From Paracoccus sp. MBLB3053 (GTDB lineage: Bacteria > Pseudomonadota > Alphaproteobacteria > Rhodobacterales > Rhodobacteraceae): 64,000 nt of DNA. The stretch spans positions 2,117,501-2,181,500 of the forward strand of contig NZ_JAVQLW010000001.1 in NCBI RefSeq assembly GCF_031822435.1, written 5' to 3'. The position numbers and the translations under genes were made by a program. The notes under the pieces were generated by a model. It had not been told where the DNA came from and did no database searches. It worked only from the letters and a program-made list of their open reading frames with translations. Below, in pieces: positions 17,465 to 25,788 of this stretch. The stretch's first letter is position 1; the number at the start of each line of letters is the position of its first letter.

Positions 17465-18712
17465 TCAGTTCGCGGCGAAGGCCTTGGGCAGGCCGCGATA
17501 CCAGTCCATGATCGCCTGCCTTTCGGCAGGCTCCATGAAGCTGACATTGGCCGGCGGCATGGCATCTGTCACCCCGGCCTGGATATAGATCTCGCGCGCG
17601 GCGCGGGTGATGTCATCGGGGGTTTCCAGCAAGACCCCCTTTGGCGCGGTGTGGATGCCGTCGTAGCTGGGTTCGCGGGCATGGCACATGCTGCAGCGGC
17701 CCATGACGGCATTGTAGGTGTCGTCCCAACCAGGGGCCTCGACCATGGCCTGCTGGGTGGGCGTGAGCACGCGGGCCTCGGCCTCTTCAAGCGTCTGGCG
17801 GAACATCGGCGCAGTCGACAGCCACATGATCAGGATGAACAGGATCGCGGTCACGGCCCAGGTCCACCAGAGCATTCCCTTGCGGGCATGCATTGTGTTG
17901 AAGAAGTGCCGGATCGTCACGCCCATCAGGAACACGAGCCCCGCGATCAGCCAGTTGTATTCGCTGGCAAAGGCAAGCGGGTAGTGGTTCGACAGCATCA
18001 GGAAGACGACGGGCAGCGTCAGGTAGTTGTTATGGGTCGAGCGCAGCTTGGCGATCTTGCCATATTTCGGGTCCGGCGCGCGCCCGGCCTTCAAATCGGC
18101 CACGACGATGCGCTGGTTGGGCATGATGATCAGGAAGACATTCGCCGTCATGATCGTCGCGGTGAAAGCGCCCAGATGCAGCATGGTCGCGCGGCCGGTG
18201 AAGATCTGGTTGTAGCCCCATCCCATCGCGAGAAGCATCGCGAACAGCAAGAGCATCAGCAGGGTCGGGGTATCGCCCAATTTCGATTTGCACAGGAAAT
18301 CATAGACCAGCCAGCCGATCGAAAGCGAGGCCGCCGAGATCAGGATTGCCTGCCAGGGCGCGAGTTCCATCTTGGCGGGATCGATCAGGAACAGTTCCGA
18401 GCCGACCCAATAAGTCACCATCAGAAGCGCTGCGCCCGACAGCCAGGTCGCATAGCTTTCCCATTTGAACCAGGTCAGGTGCTCTGGCATGCGCTCGGGC
18501 GCGACGAGATATTTCTGGATATGGTAGAAGCCGCCGCCGTGAACCTGCCATTCCTCGCCATGCGCGCCTTTGGGCAAATGCGGGGCTTTCTGCAGGCCCA
18601 GGTCGAGGGCGACGAAGTAGAAGGACGAGCCGATCCAGGCGATCGCGGTGACAACATGCGTCCAGCGTATCGCAAAGGCCAGCCAATCCCAGATCACGGC
18701 GAAATCGGACAT
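17465..18712 (-). CDS. puuD: Membrane urate oxidase (urate hydroxylase) PuuD with C-terminal cytochrome c domain
   Basis: 415 residues with a good Shine-Dalgarno (aggag) before ATG 18712. Eight or so membrane helices span residues 8-295, including the N-terminal WTHVVTAIAWIGSSFYFVAL, and the family segments GGGFYHIQKYLVAPE and STHNNYLTLPVVFLMLSNHY. Residues ~325-415 form a c-type cytochrome with haem motif CSMCH and distal Met likely in TDAMPPANVSFM. PuuD oxidises urate to 5-hydroxyisourate and passes electrons to the respiratory chain rather than to O2 in solution. The product is the substrate of UraH (19448-19801). Confidence 0.93.
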   Translation of the reverse strand: MSDFAVIWDWLAFAIRWTHVVTAIAWIGSSFYFVALDLGLQKAPHLPKGAHGEEWQVHGGGFYHIQKYLVAPERMPEHLTWFKWESYATWLSGAALLMVTYWVGSELFLIDPAKMELAPWQAILISAASLSIGWLVYDFLCKSKLGDTPTLLMLLLFAMLLAMGWGYNQIFTGRATMLHLGAFTATIMTANVFLIIMPNQRIVVADLKAGRAPDPKYGKIAKLRSTHNNYLTLPVVFLMLSNHYPLAFASEYNWLIAGLVFLMGVTIRHFFNTMHARKGMLWWTWAVTAILFILIMWLSTAPMFRQTLEEAEARVLTPTQQAMVEAPGWDDTYNAVMGRCSMCHAREPSYDGIHTAPKGVLLETPDDITRAAREIYIQAGVTDAMPPANVSFMEPAERQAIMDWYRGLPKAFAAN

Positions 18713-18967
18713 GCATTGCTCCTGTCTTGTTGCGGAAACCCTAGCCCAAACCGGAGCTTCGCGGAAATCGGCACGAGTGCCGTGGCTGTCTTAAGCTGGC
18801 GTTGAAAATCATCTGTGCAGAGAACGGGCAGAAGCGGATGTCCGGCCGCCCGCGGGGGCAGGCTTGACCCGAGGAGGGTGCCAAGGCTAGAAGATGGCCA
18901 AGCGAGGACGACCTCCCCCAGGATGGGCAAGTTCTCTCGGGACGGCCCGAGCATTTTGGAGATCAAG

Positions 18968-19402
18968 ATGCGCACGGTCGGTGATCGCATTCGTCATGCC
19001 CTCAGCTTCGAGATTCTGGGCCTTCTGCTGGTCACGCCGCTTGGCGCGCTGGCCTTCCATATGCCGTTCCACGAGATGGGGATCGTCACGCTGGTCAGCG
19101 CCACGGTCGCGACGGGCTGGAACTTCGTCTACAACTACCTCTTCGACCTGGTCTTGCGGCGGGTCTCGGGCACGACCGAGAAGCGCGGGATGGTGCGCGT
19201 CCTGCACGCGATCCTGTTCGAGCTGGGCCTGCTGGCGGTGCTGCTGCCCTTCATCGCCTGGTATCTCGGCCTGACGATCTGGCAGGCCTTCGTCATGGAT
19301 ATCGCCTTTGCGATTTTCTACATGCTCTATGCCTATGTCTTCAACTGGGCCTATGACCGGATCTTTCCGCTTCCGGAATGGAGCGCGCGGCCGGCGGAAT
19401 GA
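18968..19402 (+). CDS. PACE family multidrug/biocide efflux transporter
   Basis: 144 residues from ATG 18968 (ggag 7 bases upstream); a longer frame begins at 18815 but its extra residues have no character. Two tandem bacterial-transmembrane-pair units: MRTVGDRIRHALSFEILGLL to FNYLFD-like NFVYNYLFDLVLRR, then RVLHAILFELGLLAVLLPFI to YVFNWAYDRIFPLP. Four membrane helices and the conserved glutamate (E in SFEILG) and W-N-x-x-Y-N-Y segment match PACE proteins such as AceI. It is divergent from puuD and ends in a strong terminator. PACE proteins export biocides or short diamines; the physiological substrate here is unknown. Confidence 0.85.
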   Translation: MRTVGDRIRHALSFEILGLLLVTPLGALAFHMPFHEMGIVTLVSATVATGWNFVYNYLFDLVLRRVSGTTEKRGMVRVLHAILFELGLLAVLLPFIAWYLGLTIWQAFVMDIAFAIFYMLYAYVFNWAYDRIFPLPEWSARPAE

Positions 19403-19403
19403 T

Positions 19404-19433
19404 AAAGAGGGGGCATTTGCCCCCTCTTTCGTT
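19404..19433. terminator. Strong bidirectional terminator
   Basis: aaagagggggc (19404-19414) and gccccctcttt (19419-19429) form a perfect 11-bp stem with an attt loop, flanked by T-rich sequence on the plus strand (cgtttt). It separates the PACE gene from uraH, read in the opposite direction. Confidence 0.88.
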
Positions 19434-19447
19434 TTCGTGCGGGTCGC

Positions 19448-19801
19448 TCAGCTGCCGCGATAGGTCGAATAGCCATAGGGCGAGATCAGCAGGGGCACGT
19501 GGTAATGGTCCTGTTCGGACATGCCGAAGCGCAGCGGGATCACGTCGAGGAAGCGGGGCTTCGCCGCCTCATGCCCCTGTGCGTCGAGCCATGCTCCGAC
19601 ATGGAACAGAAGTTCGTATTCCCCGGTCTCGAACTCGGCCTCGGGCAGGATCTGGCTGTCTGTCCGGCCGTCATGGTTGGTCACGGTTTCCTTGATCAGG
19701 CGACGCTCGGGATCGAGACGGTAAAGCTCGATCTTCATGCCCTGCGCTGGCGCGCCCTTGGCGGTATCGAGTACATGGGTGGTCAGAAAGCCGGCCATCA
19801 T
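19448..19801 (-). CDS. uraH: 5-hydroxyisourate hydrolase (transthyretin-like)
   Basis: 117 residues from ATG 19801, with aaagga 4 bases upstream. N-terminal LTTHVLDTAKGAPAQGM holds a catalytic His, LYRLDPE follows, and the protein ends in the diagnostic YRGS tetrapeptide (YGYSTYRGS). It hydrolyses the PuuD product to OHCU. The next enzyme, OHCU decarboxylase (UraD), is not in the window. It starts 8 bp after the deaminase stop, as the last gene of the minus-strand run beginning at bhcA, and is closed by the terminator at 19404-19433. Confidence 0.95.
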   Translation of the reverse strand: MMAGFLTTHVLDTAKGAPAQGMKIELYRLDPERRLIKETVTNHDGRTDSQILPEAEFETGEYELLFHVGAWLDAQGHEAAKPRFLDVIPLRFGMSEQDHYHVPLLISPYGYSTYRGS

Positions 19802-19809
19802 GGGTCCTT

Positions 19810-21150
19810 TCAATTGGCGAGGCGGATGGTGGCCATGCGGGCCTCATCATTCAATTTGCGGGTGTCTGCGGTCAGCAGGTGGTGGTCGCGCACGACCGCG
19901 CGGCCTTCGACATAAACGGATTTGGCGCGCATCGGCGCGCAGAAGACAAGCGCCGCGACCGGGTCCCATTCGCCCGCGGCCGCAAGCTCGGTGATGTCCC
20001 ACATCACCAGATCGGCGCGCATTCCGGGCGCAAGGCTGCCAAGATCGCTGCGGCCAAGGACGCGGGCGCCGCCGATGGTCGCGATTTCCAGCGCCTCGCG
20101 CGCGCCCATGGCGGCGGGGCCGTTCTTCAGCCGCGCCATCAGCATGGCCTGGCGGGCCTCAAGCCCGAGATGGCTGCAATCATTCGAGGCCGAGCCGTCG
20201 ACCCCGAGCCCCACCGGCACGCCCGCATCGCGCATCGCCCGGATCGGCGCGATCCCCGAGGCGAGGCGCGCATTCGAGCAGGGGCAATGCGCGACGCCGG
20301 TGCCGGTGCGGGCAAATAGGTCGATTTCCTTGTCCGAGAGCTTCACGCAATGGGCGTGCCAGACATCGTCCCCGGTCCAGCCGAGGCTTTCGGCGTAATC
20401 GCCCGGCAACATTCCGAAATTTTCCAGAGAATAGGCGATGTCTTCGTCATTCTCAGCAAGGTGTGTGTGCAGGCGCACGCCTTTTTCGCGGGCGAGGATG
20501 GCGGCATCCCGCATCAACTCGCGGCTGACCGAGAATGGCGAGCAGGGCGCAAGCCCCACCTGCACCATCGCGCCCGGAGCGGGGTCGTGGAAGGCCGCGA
20601 CCAGGCGCTCGCTGTCCTTGAGGATCGCGGCCTCGTCTTCGACCAGCGCGTCGGGGGGCAGGCCGCCCTTGCTTTCGCCGATCGACATGGCGCCGCGCGT
20701 GGCGTGGAAACGGATGCCGATCTCGGATGCCGCCTCGATGCTGTCGTCGAGCCGCGCGCCGTTCGGGAAAAGATAGAGGTGGTCGGACGAGCAGGTGCAG
20801 CCCGACAGCGCCAGTTCGGCCAGGCCGACCTTGGCGGATAGCCGGATGTCCCCGGGCGTCATGCGCGCCCAGATCGGATAAAGTGTGCGCAGCCAGCCGA
20901 AGAGCGCCGCGTCCTGCGCGGCGGGCACGGCGCGGGTCAGGGTCTGGAACAGGTGGTGATGGGTGTTGATGAGGCCGGGGGTGACGACGCAGCCCTTGGC
21001 CTCGACCACCTCGGCACCTTCCGAGGGAAGGTTCGTGCCGATGGCGAGGATCACCCCGCCATCGATCAGAACGTCTCCGCCCGCGATCTCGCGCCGGGCT
21101 CCGTCCATGGTGACGACCACCTCGGCCTTGCGGATCAGGGTTCGGGTCAT
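19810..21150 (-). CDS. 8-oxoguanine deaminase-like amidohydrolase
   Basis: 446 residues from ATG 21150 (gagagg upstream). Amidohydrolase motifs: PGLINTHHHLFQTLTRAVPA near 60, GCTCSSDHLYLFPNGARLDD near 115, HTHLAENDEDIAYS near 225, HAHCVKL, and GLGVDGSASNDCSHLGLEAR holding the metal Asp. This pattern is shared by 8-oxoguanine deaminase and hydroxydechloroatrazine ethylaminohydrolase; the genomic setting between a urate/xanthine permease and uraH favours 8-oxoguanine to urate, which would bypass XdhAB. Substrate should be considered probable, not proven. Confidence 0.83.
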   Translation of the reverse strand: MTRTLIRKAEVVVTMDGARREIAGGDVLIDGGVILAIGTNLPSEGAEVVEAKGCVVTPGLINTHHHLFQTLTRAVPAAQDAALFGWLRTLYPIWARMTPGDIRLSAKVGLAELALSGCTCSSDHLYLFPNGARLDDSIEAASEIGIRFHATRGAMSIGESKGGLPPDALVEDEAAILKDSERLVAAFHDPAPGAMVQVGLAPCSPFSVSRELMRDAAILAREKGVRLHTHLAENDEDIAYSLENFGMLPGDYAESLGWTGDDVWHAHCVKLSDKEIDLFARTGTGVAHCPCSNARLASGIAPIRAMRDAGVPVGLGVDGSASNDCSHLGLEARQAMLMARLKNGPAAMGAREALEIATIGGARVLGRSDLGSLAPGMRADLVMWDITELAAAGEWDPVAALVFCAPMRAKSVYVEGRAVVRDHHLLTADTRKLNDEARMATIRLAN

Positions 21151-21161
21151 TGCTTGTCCTC

Positions 21162-22643
21162 TCAATGTGCTTCTGCTGCGTGGCCGGCGGCGCGGATATC
21201 ATCCTCGGACGCGGCGGGTGCGCCGTTGAAATACCAGTTCAATGCCACCGCCGAAAGCGTCGCGAGCAGGATGCCGGAATGGATCAGCGGGTGCAAAGCA
21301 TGCGGCATCCACTGGTTGAAGTCCGGCGCGACCATCGGAATCATCGCCATGCCGAGCGAGATCGCGACCACGAAGAGGTTGTGCCGGTTGCCCGCGAAAT
21401 CGACATTCGCGAGAATGCGTATGCCGGTCGCGGCGACCATGCCGAACATGACAAGGCCCGCACCGCCCAGCACCGTCGTCGGCAGGCTTTCAACCAGCGC
21501 GCCCATTTTCGGGATCAGGCCCAGCACGATCATGATCGCGCCGCCGGCGACGCAGACAAAGCGCGACCGGATGCCGGTCACGCCAACCAGACCGACGTTC
21601 TGGCTGAAGGACGTATAGGGGAATGTGTTGAAAAGTCCGCCAAGCGCGGTTCCCAGGCCGTCGACCCGCAGCCCGGCAGAAAGCGTTTTCGGCGTGACCT
21701 TGCGGCCGCAGATTTCGCCCAGGGCCAGGAACATGCCTGTCGATTCCACCATGGTCACGAACATCACCAGAAGCATCGTGGCGATCATCACGGGATCAAA
21801 GATCGGCATACCGAAATGGAACGGGCGGATGGGTGCGAACCAGGCGGCCTCGGACACGGCGCCGAAATGCATCATCCCCATGCCCGCAGCCAATGCGCCG
21901 CCGCCGATAATGCCCAGAAGCACTGCGATATTCGCAATGAAGCCCTTGCCGAAACGCGACAGCGCCAGGATCGCGCCCAGCACGACCAGTCCGATGATGA
22001 TGTTTTGTGCCGATGCATAGGCCGGGTTCGGAACCGTAGGCAGCAGCTTGACGCCTTCGGGGGCCGAGCCTGCGGCAATGGCCGCGTTCAGCCATTCCTG
22101 CTGTGCCGGATCGACCAGCTTGGGTGCGGTAGGCCCGACCGGCAGGCCGAAGATCCAGTTGATCCCGATGGGCATCAGGCTGACGCCGATAGCCAGAATG
22201 ACCGTCCCCGTCACCACGCTGGGGAAAAACCGCAGCAGACGGCTGACGAAGGGGGCAAGGAAGATCGAAATCACCCCGGCCGCGATGATCGCTCCGAAAA
22301 GCATCCTTGCGCCTTCGGTGCCCGGGGCCGAGCTTGCGATCGAGACCATCGGCCCGACGGCGGCGAAGGTCACGCCCATCATCACGGGCAGCTTGATCCC
22401 GAACCATTGCGTCGCGCCCAGCGACTGGATGATCGAGACGATCCCGCAGACAAACAGGTCCGCCGAAATCAGGAAGGCCACGTCCTGCGGCGAAAGCTGC
22501 AGGGCGCGGCCCACGATCAGGGGCACGGCAATGGCCCCCGCATACATCACAAGCACATGCTGGAAGCCCAGCGTGAACAGCCGGGGTGCCGGCAGGATTT
22601 CTTCGACCGGGTCTGTGACCCGGCCGGTTTCTGGCAGTGACAT
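21162..22643 (-). CDS. Nucleobase:cation symporter-2 family permease (urate/xanthine type)
   Basis: 493 residues, strong ribosome site ggaggag before ATG 22643. About 12-14 membrane helices with NCS2 signatures: GFQHVLVMYAGAIAVPLIVG near residue 26, the TM8 motif MFVTMVESTGMFLALGEICG with the substrate-contacting Glu, and NTFPYTSFSQNVGLVGVTGI (TM10 motif). It imports a purine base or urate with H+. Position between bhcD (37 bp) and the 8-oxoguanine deaminase-like gene (11 bp) supports a purine substrate. It is closest in feature to UacT/UraA-XanP proteins; exact substrate is uncertain. Confidence 0.9.
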   Translation of the reverse strand: MSLPETGRVTDPVEEILPAPRLFTLGFQHVLVMYAGAIAVPLIVGRALQLSPQDVAFLISADLFVCGIVSIIQSLGATQWFGIKLPVMMGVTFAAVGPMVSIASSAPGTEGARMLFGAIIAAGVISIFLAPFVSRLLRFFPSVVTGTVILAIGVSLMPIGINWIFGLPVGPTAPKLVDPAQQEWLNAAIAAGSAPEGVKLLPTVPNPAYASAQNIIIGLVVLGAILALSRFGKGFIANIAVLLGIIGGGALAAGMGMMHFGAVSEAAWFAPIRPFHFGMPIFDPVMIATMLLVMFVTMVESTGMFLALGEICGRKVTPKTLSAGLRVDGLGTALGGLFNTFPYTSFSQNVGLVGVTGIRSRFVCVAGGAIMIVLGLIPKMGALVESLPTTVLGGAGLVMFGMVAATGIRILANVDFAGNRHNLFVVAISLGMAMIPMVAPDFNQWMPHALHPLIHSGILLATLSAVALNWYFNGAPAASEDDIRAAGHAAEAH

Positions 22644-22680
22644 GGTTCTCCTCCCTATGTCTTGCTGTCTTTGCCCTGGG

Positions 22681-23643
22681 TCAGATTTCGACCTTTTGGG
22701 CGATGCCCTTTTGCTGGGCCAGTCTGACGACGGCGTTTGCGACGGCGAGGTCCTGCAGGCCGACGCCGGTGCCGTCGAAGATGGTCAGCTCGGCACCTTC
22801 CCGTCCGGGATGGGTGCCGTTCACCACCTCGCCGATTTGCGTGATCGCCTCCTCTGCGATCAGGCCGCTCGCGATGGCGTGCTGGTATTCGCCGATGCTG
22901 ACGGATTGCGCGATCTCGTCGGTGAAGAGTGTCGCGCGGGCGACCAGCGCGGGGTCGAGTTCCTGCTTGCCCCTGGTGTCGGTGCCCATCGCCGCGATAT
23001 GGGTCGGGCCCTTCACGTGCTCGTCCATCAGCAGGGGCGCGAAGGCCGAGGTGATCGAGATGATGACATCCGCCTCGGCCCCGAGGCGCGGCAGGTCCAC
23101 CGCCTCGAAGGGCAGGCCCAGTTCGGCGGCGGTGTCGGCAAGGCGGGTCAGCATCTCGGGATGCGGGTTCCAGCCGATCACCTTCTCGAAGGCATGGGCG
23201 CGGACCGCCGCGCGCATCTGGAAGGCCGACTGGTGGCCCGCGCCGATCATCCCCAGCACCTTCGCCCCCTTCGGCGCGAGATGCCGGATCGAGACCGCCG
23301 AGGCCGCCGCCGTGCGCAGCGCGGTCAGAAGGTTGCCGCCCACCGCCGCCGCGACCCGCCCGGTATCGGCGTCGAACAGGAAGACCGTCGACTGGTGGTT
23401 GATCAGCCCGTGCTTCTGGTTCTGCGGCCAGTAACCCCCGGCCTTCAGGCCCAGGGTCAGGCCCTGCGCGTCGAAACCGCCCTTGAAGCCGTAAAGCGCG
23501 TCCTCATGGCCGATGGCCTCGCGCACCACGGGGAAGTTCCGGGCCCGGTCCGAGGCCATCGCGGCGAAGACCGCCTCGACCGCGTCATAGGCCGCCTCGG
23601 GGGTCATCAGCCCGGCGATCTCCTTTTCGGGAACGACCAGCAT
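22681..23643 (-). CDS. bhcD: Iminosuccinate reductase
   Basis: 320 residues of the ornithine cyclodeaminase/mu-crystallin fold. Features: EAIGHEDALYGFKGGFDAQG, the substrate-arginine and lysine region GLKAGGYWPQN, the Rossmann motif KVLGMIGAGHQSAFQMRAAV, and AAMGTDTRGKQELDPALVAR. It reduces iminosuccinate to aspartate, regenerating the amino donor for BhcA in the beta-hydroxyaspartate cycle. It shares one base with the bhcC stop (TGATG), so translation is coupled. The next gene, a purine-type permease, starts 37 bp downstream with its own strong ribosome site. Confidence 0.93.
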   Translation of the reverse strand: MLVVPEKEIAGLMTPEAAYDAVEAVFAAMASDRARNFPVVREAIGHEDALYGFKGGFDAQGLTLGLKAGGYWPQNQKHGLINHQSTVFLFDADTGRVAAAVGGNLLTALRTAAASAVSIRHLAPKGAKVLGMIGAGHQSAFQMRAAVRAHAFEKVIGWNPHPEMLTRLADTAAELGLPFEAVDLPRLGAEADVIISITSAFAPLLMDEHVKGPTHIAAMGTDTRGKQELDPALVARATLFTDEIAQSVSIGEYQHAIASGLIAEEAITQIGEVVNGTHPGREGAELTIFDGTGVGLQDLAVANAVVRLAQQKGIAQKVEI

Positions 23644-24818
23644 CAGTAGCCCTTTCCGCGCGCCGAGACCGGCCAGACCACCTCGACCTTGCCGTTCCTG
23701 ACGCCGACATACCAGTCATGGACGTTGCAGGTCGGGTCGCAATGGCCGGGCACGAGGCGCAGCTTCTCATTGACCTTAAGGACGCCCTGCGGGTCGGCGA
23801 TCACGCCATGCTCGTCCGAGCATTTGACATATTCCACGTCGTCGCGGCCGTAGATGAAGGGCAGCCCGCTATCGACCGATTGCGCCTTGAGGCCCGCGTC
23901 GCAGATCGCCTTGTCAGGCTTGGCGTGCGACATCACCGAGGTCAGGATGAAGAGCGCGTTTTCCCATTCGCCCTTGTCGATGCGCTGGCCTTCGGCGTCC
24001 TTGATGCGGCCGTAATCGGCATCCATGAAGGCGTAGGAGCCGCATTGCAGCTCGTTATAGACGCCCGAGCCGCTCTCGAAGTAATAGCTGCCGGTGCCGC
24101 CGCCCGAGACGAGTTCAGGCGAGAGGCCCGCTTCCTCGAGCGCGGCCACGGCCTCGCGCACCTGGGCAATGGCGGCGTCGAGCTTGGCCTTGCGTTCGGT
24201 GAAGCTTTCGATGTGCTGCATCGCGCCCTGGTAGGCCTGGATGCCGGTGAATTTCAGCCCCGGCGCGGCATCGACCGCCCGGGCGATCTCGACGACGGCG
24301 GCGGCAGTGGTGACGCCGCAGCGACCCGCGCCGCAGTCGATCTCGACGAAGCATTCGATCTGGGTGCCGTGGCGCTGCGCCGCCGCCGAGAGATCCGCCA
24401 CATTCGCCAGGTCATCGACGCAGGTAATGATCCGCGCGCCGTATTTCGGCAGCCGGGCGAGGCGGTCGATCTTGGCCGGGTCGCGCACCTGGTTCGAGAC
24501 CAGGATGTCCTTGATGCCGCCGCGGGCGAAGACCTCGGCCTCGGAGACTTTCTGGCAGCAGACGCCCGCCGCGCCGCCCAGCTCTTGCTGCAGCTTCTGC
24601 ACGTCCACCGACTTGTGCATCTTGCCATGGCTGCGGTGGCGCATGCCATGGGCTTTCGCGTAATCGCCCATCTTCTTGATATTGCGTTCCAGCGCGTCCA
24701 GATCGAGCACCAGGCAGGGCGTCTGGATGTCCTTTTCGTCCATTCCGGGCAGGGCGGGAATGTCATAGCCGACTTCGAAACCGGCGAAATCCGTCGCGAT
24801 CTTGTTCTGTGCGTTCAT
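23643..24818 (-). CDS. bhcC: Beta-hydroxyaspartate aldolase
   Basis: 391 residues, a fold-type III PLP enzyme of the D-threonine aldolase family. PLP lysine is probably K66 in HRSHGKMHKSVDVQ. Other conserved parts: IQTPCLVLDLDALERNIKKM, GVCCQKVSEAEVFARGG, DCGAGRCGVTT, SGGGTGSYYFESGSGVYNEL, and the C-terminal metal-binding HGVI and PGHCDPTCNVHDWYVGVR. It condenses glycine and glyoxylate to (2R,3S)-beta-hydroxyaspartate. It lies 9 bp downstream of bhcB and overlaps bhcD by one base. Confidence 0.95.
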   Translation of the reverse strand: MNAQNKIATDFAGFEVGYDIPALPGMDEKDIQTPCLVLDLDALERNIKKMGDYAKAHGMRHRSHGKMHKSVDVQKLQQELGGAAGVCCQKVSEAEVFARGGIKDILVSNQVRDPAKIDRLARLPKYGARIITCVDDLANVADLSAAAQRHGTQIECFVEIDCGAGRCGVTTAAAVVEIARAVDAAPGLKFTGIQAYQGAMQHIESFTERKAKLDAAIAQVREAVAALEEAGLSPELVSGGGTGSYYFESGSGVYNELQCGSYAFMDADYGRIKDAEGQRIDKGEWENALFILTSVMSHAKPDKAICDAGLKAQSVDSGLPFIYGRDDVEYVKCSDEHGVIADPQGVLKVNEKLRLVPGHCDPTCNVHDWYVGVRNGKVEVVWPVSARGKGY

Positions 24819-24827
24819 GACAGGTCC

Positions 24828-25787
24828 TCAGTTCCAGGGCAGGCGGTCGAGATCGACATTGCCGCCGGTGATGATGATGCCGACGCGCTGGCCGGCGAAG
24901 AGGTCGCGGTTCTTGATGATCGTGGCCAGCGGCACGGCGCTCGAGGGCTCCATCACGATCTTCATGCGTTTCCAGATCAGCTTCATCGCCTCGACGATCT
25001 CGTCCTCGGTCGCGGTCAGGATGTCGGTGACGTGGTTCTGGACGAAATGCCAGGTCAGCTCTTTGAGCGGCACCTTGAGCCCGTCGGCCACCGTCTCGGG
25101 GGCATCATCGGCGATGATGTGCCCGGCGCGGAAGCTGCGCGCGGCATCGTCCGCGTTCAGCGGCTCGGCGGCGAAGATCCGGGTCTTCGGCGCGAGGTTC
25201 GAGAGCGTCAGGCAGGTCCCCGAGACCATGCCGCCGCCGCCGATCGGGGCGACCACGGCGTCAAGGTTCTGGACCTGCTCGACCAGTTCCGCCGAGCAGG
25301 TGGCCTGGCCGGCGATCACCCGCCAGTCATTATAGGGATGGACGAATTCCGCCCCGGTCTCGGCCACGACCTCGGCAAAGACCGCCTCGCGCGAGCTGGT
25401 CGAGGGCTCGCATTCGACGACCCGCCCGCCATAGCCGCGCACGGCGTCCTTCTTGGCCTGCGGCGCGCTGCGCGGCATGACCACGGTGCAGGGGATGCCG
25501 CGGCGTCCTGCGGCATAGCTCAGGCAGGTGCCGTGATTGCCGCTGGAATGGGTGGCGACGCCCTTCGCCGCCTGCTCGTCCGAGAGCCCGAAGACCGCGT
25601 TCGAGGCCCCCCGCGCCTTGAAGGCCCCGGCCTTCTGCAGGTTCTCGCATTTGAAGAACAGCTCCGCCCCGGTCAGTTCATTGATGAAGCGCGAGGTCAG
25701 GACCGGCGTCACATGGACATGCGGCGCAATGCGCTTGCGCGCCTCGGCCATGTCCGCGAGCGTCGGGATATACATCTCGTCCCGCAT
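24828..25787 (-). CDS. bhcB: Beta-hydroxyaspartate dehydratase
   Basis: 319 residues of the serine/threonine dehydratase family (fold-type II PLP). PLP lysine is K57 in KCENLQKAGAFKARGASNAV; the glycine-rich loop SSGNHG follows, and PIGGGGMVSG binds PLP phosphate. It dehydrates beta-hydroxyaspartate to iminosuccinate. It begins one base after the bhcA stop. The sequence alone could be a general threonine dehydratase; the assignment rests on the bhcA and bhcC-bhcD neighbours. Confidence 0.93.
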   Translation of the reverse strand: MRDEMYIPTLADMAEARKRIAPHVHVTPVLTSRFINELTGAELFFKCENLQKAGAFKARGASNAVFGLSDEQAAKGVATHSSGNHGTCLSYAAGRRGIPCTVVMPRSAPQAKKDAVRGYGGRVVECEPSTSSREAVFAEVVAETGAEFVHPYNDWRVIAGQATCSAELVEQVQNLDAVVAPIGGGGMVSGTCLTLSNLAPKTRIFAAEPLNADDAARSFRAGHIIADDAPETVADGLKVPLKELTWHFVQNHVTDILTATEDEIVEAMKLIWKRMKIVMEPSSAVPLATIIKNRDLFAGQRVGIIITGGNVDLDRLPWN

Positions 25788-25788
25788 C

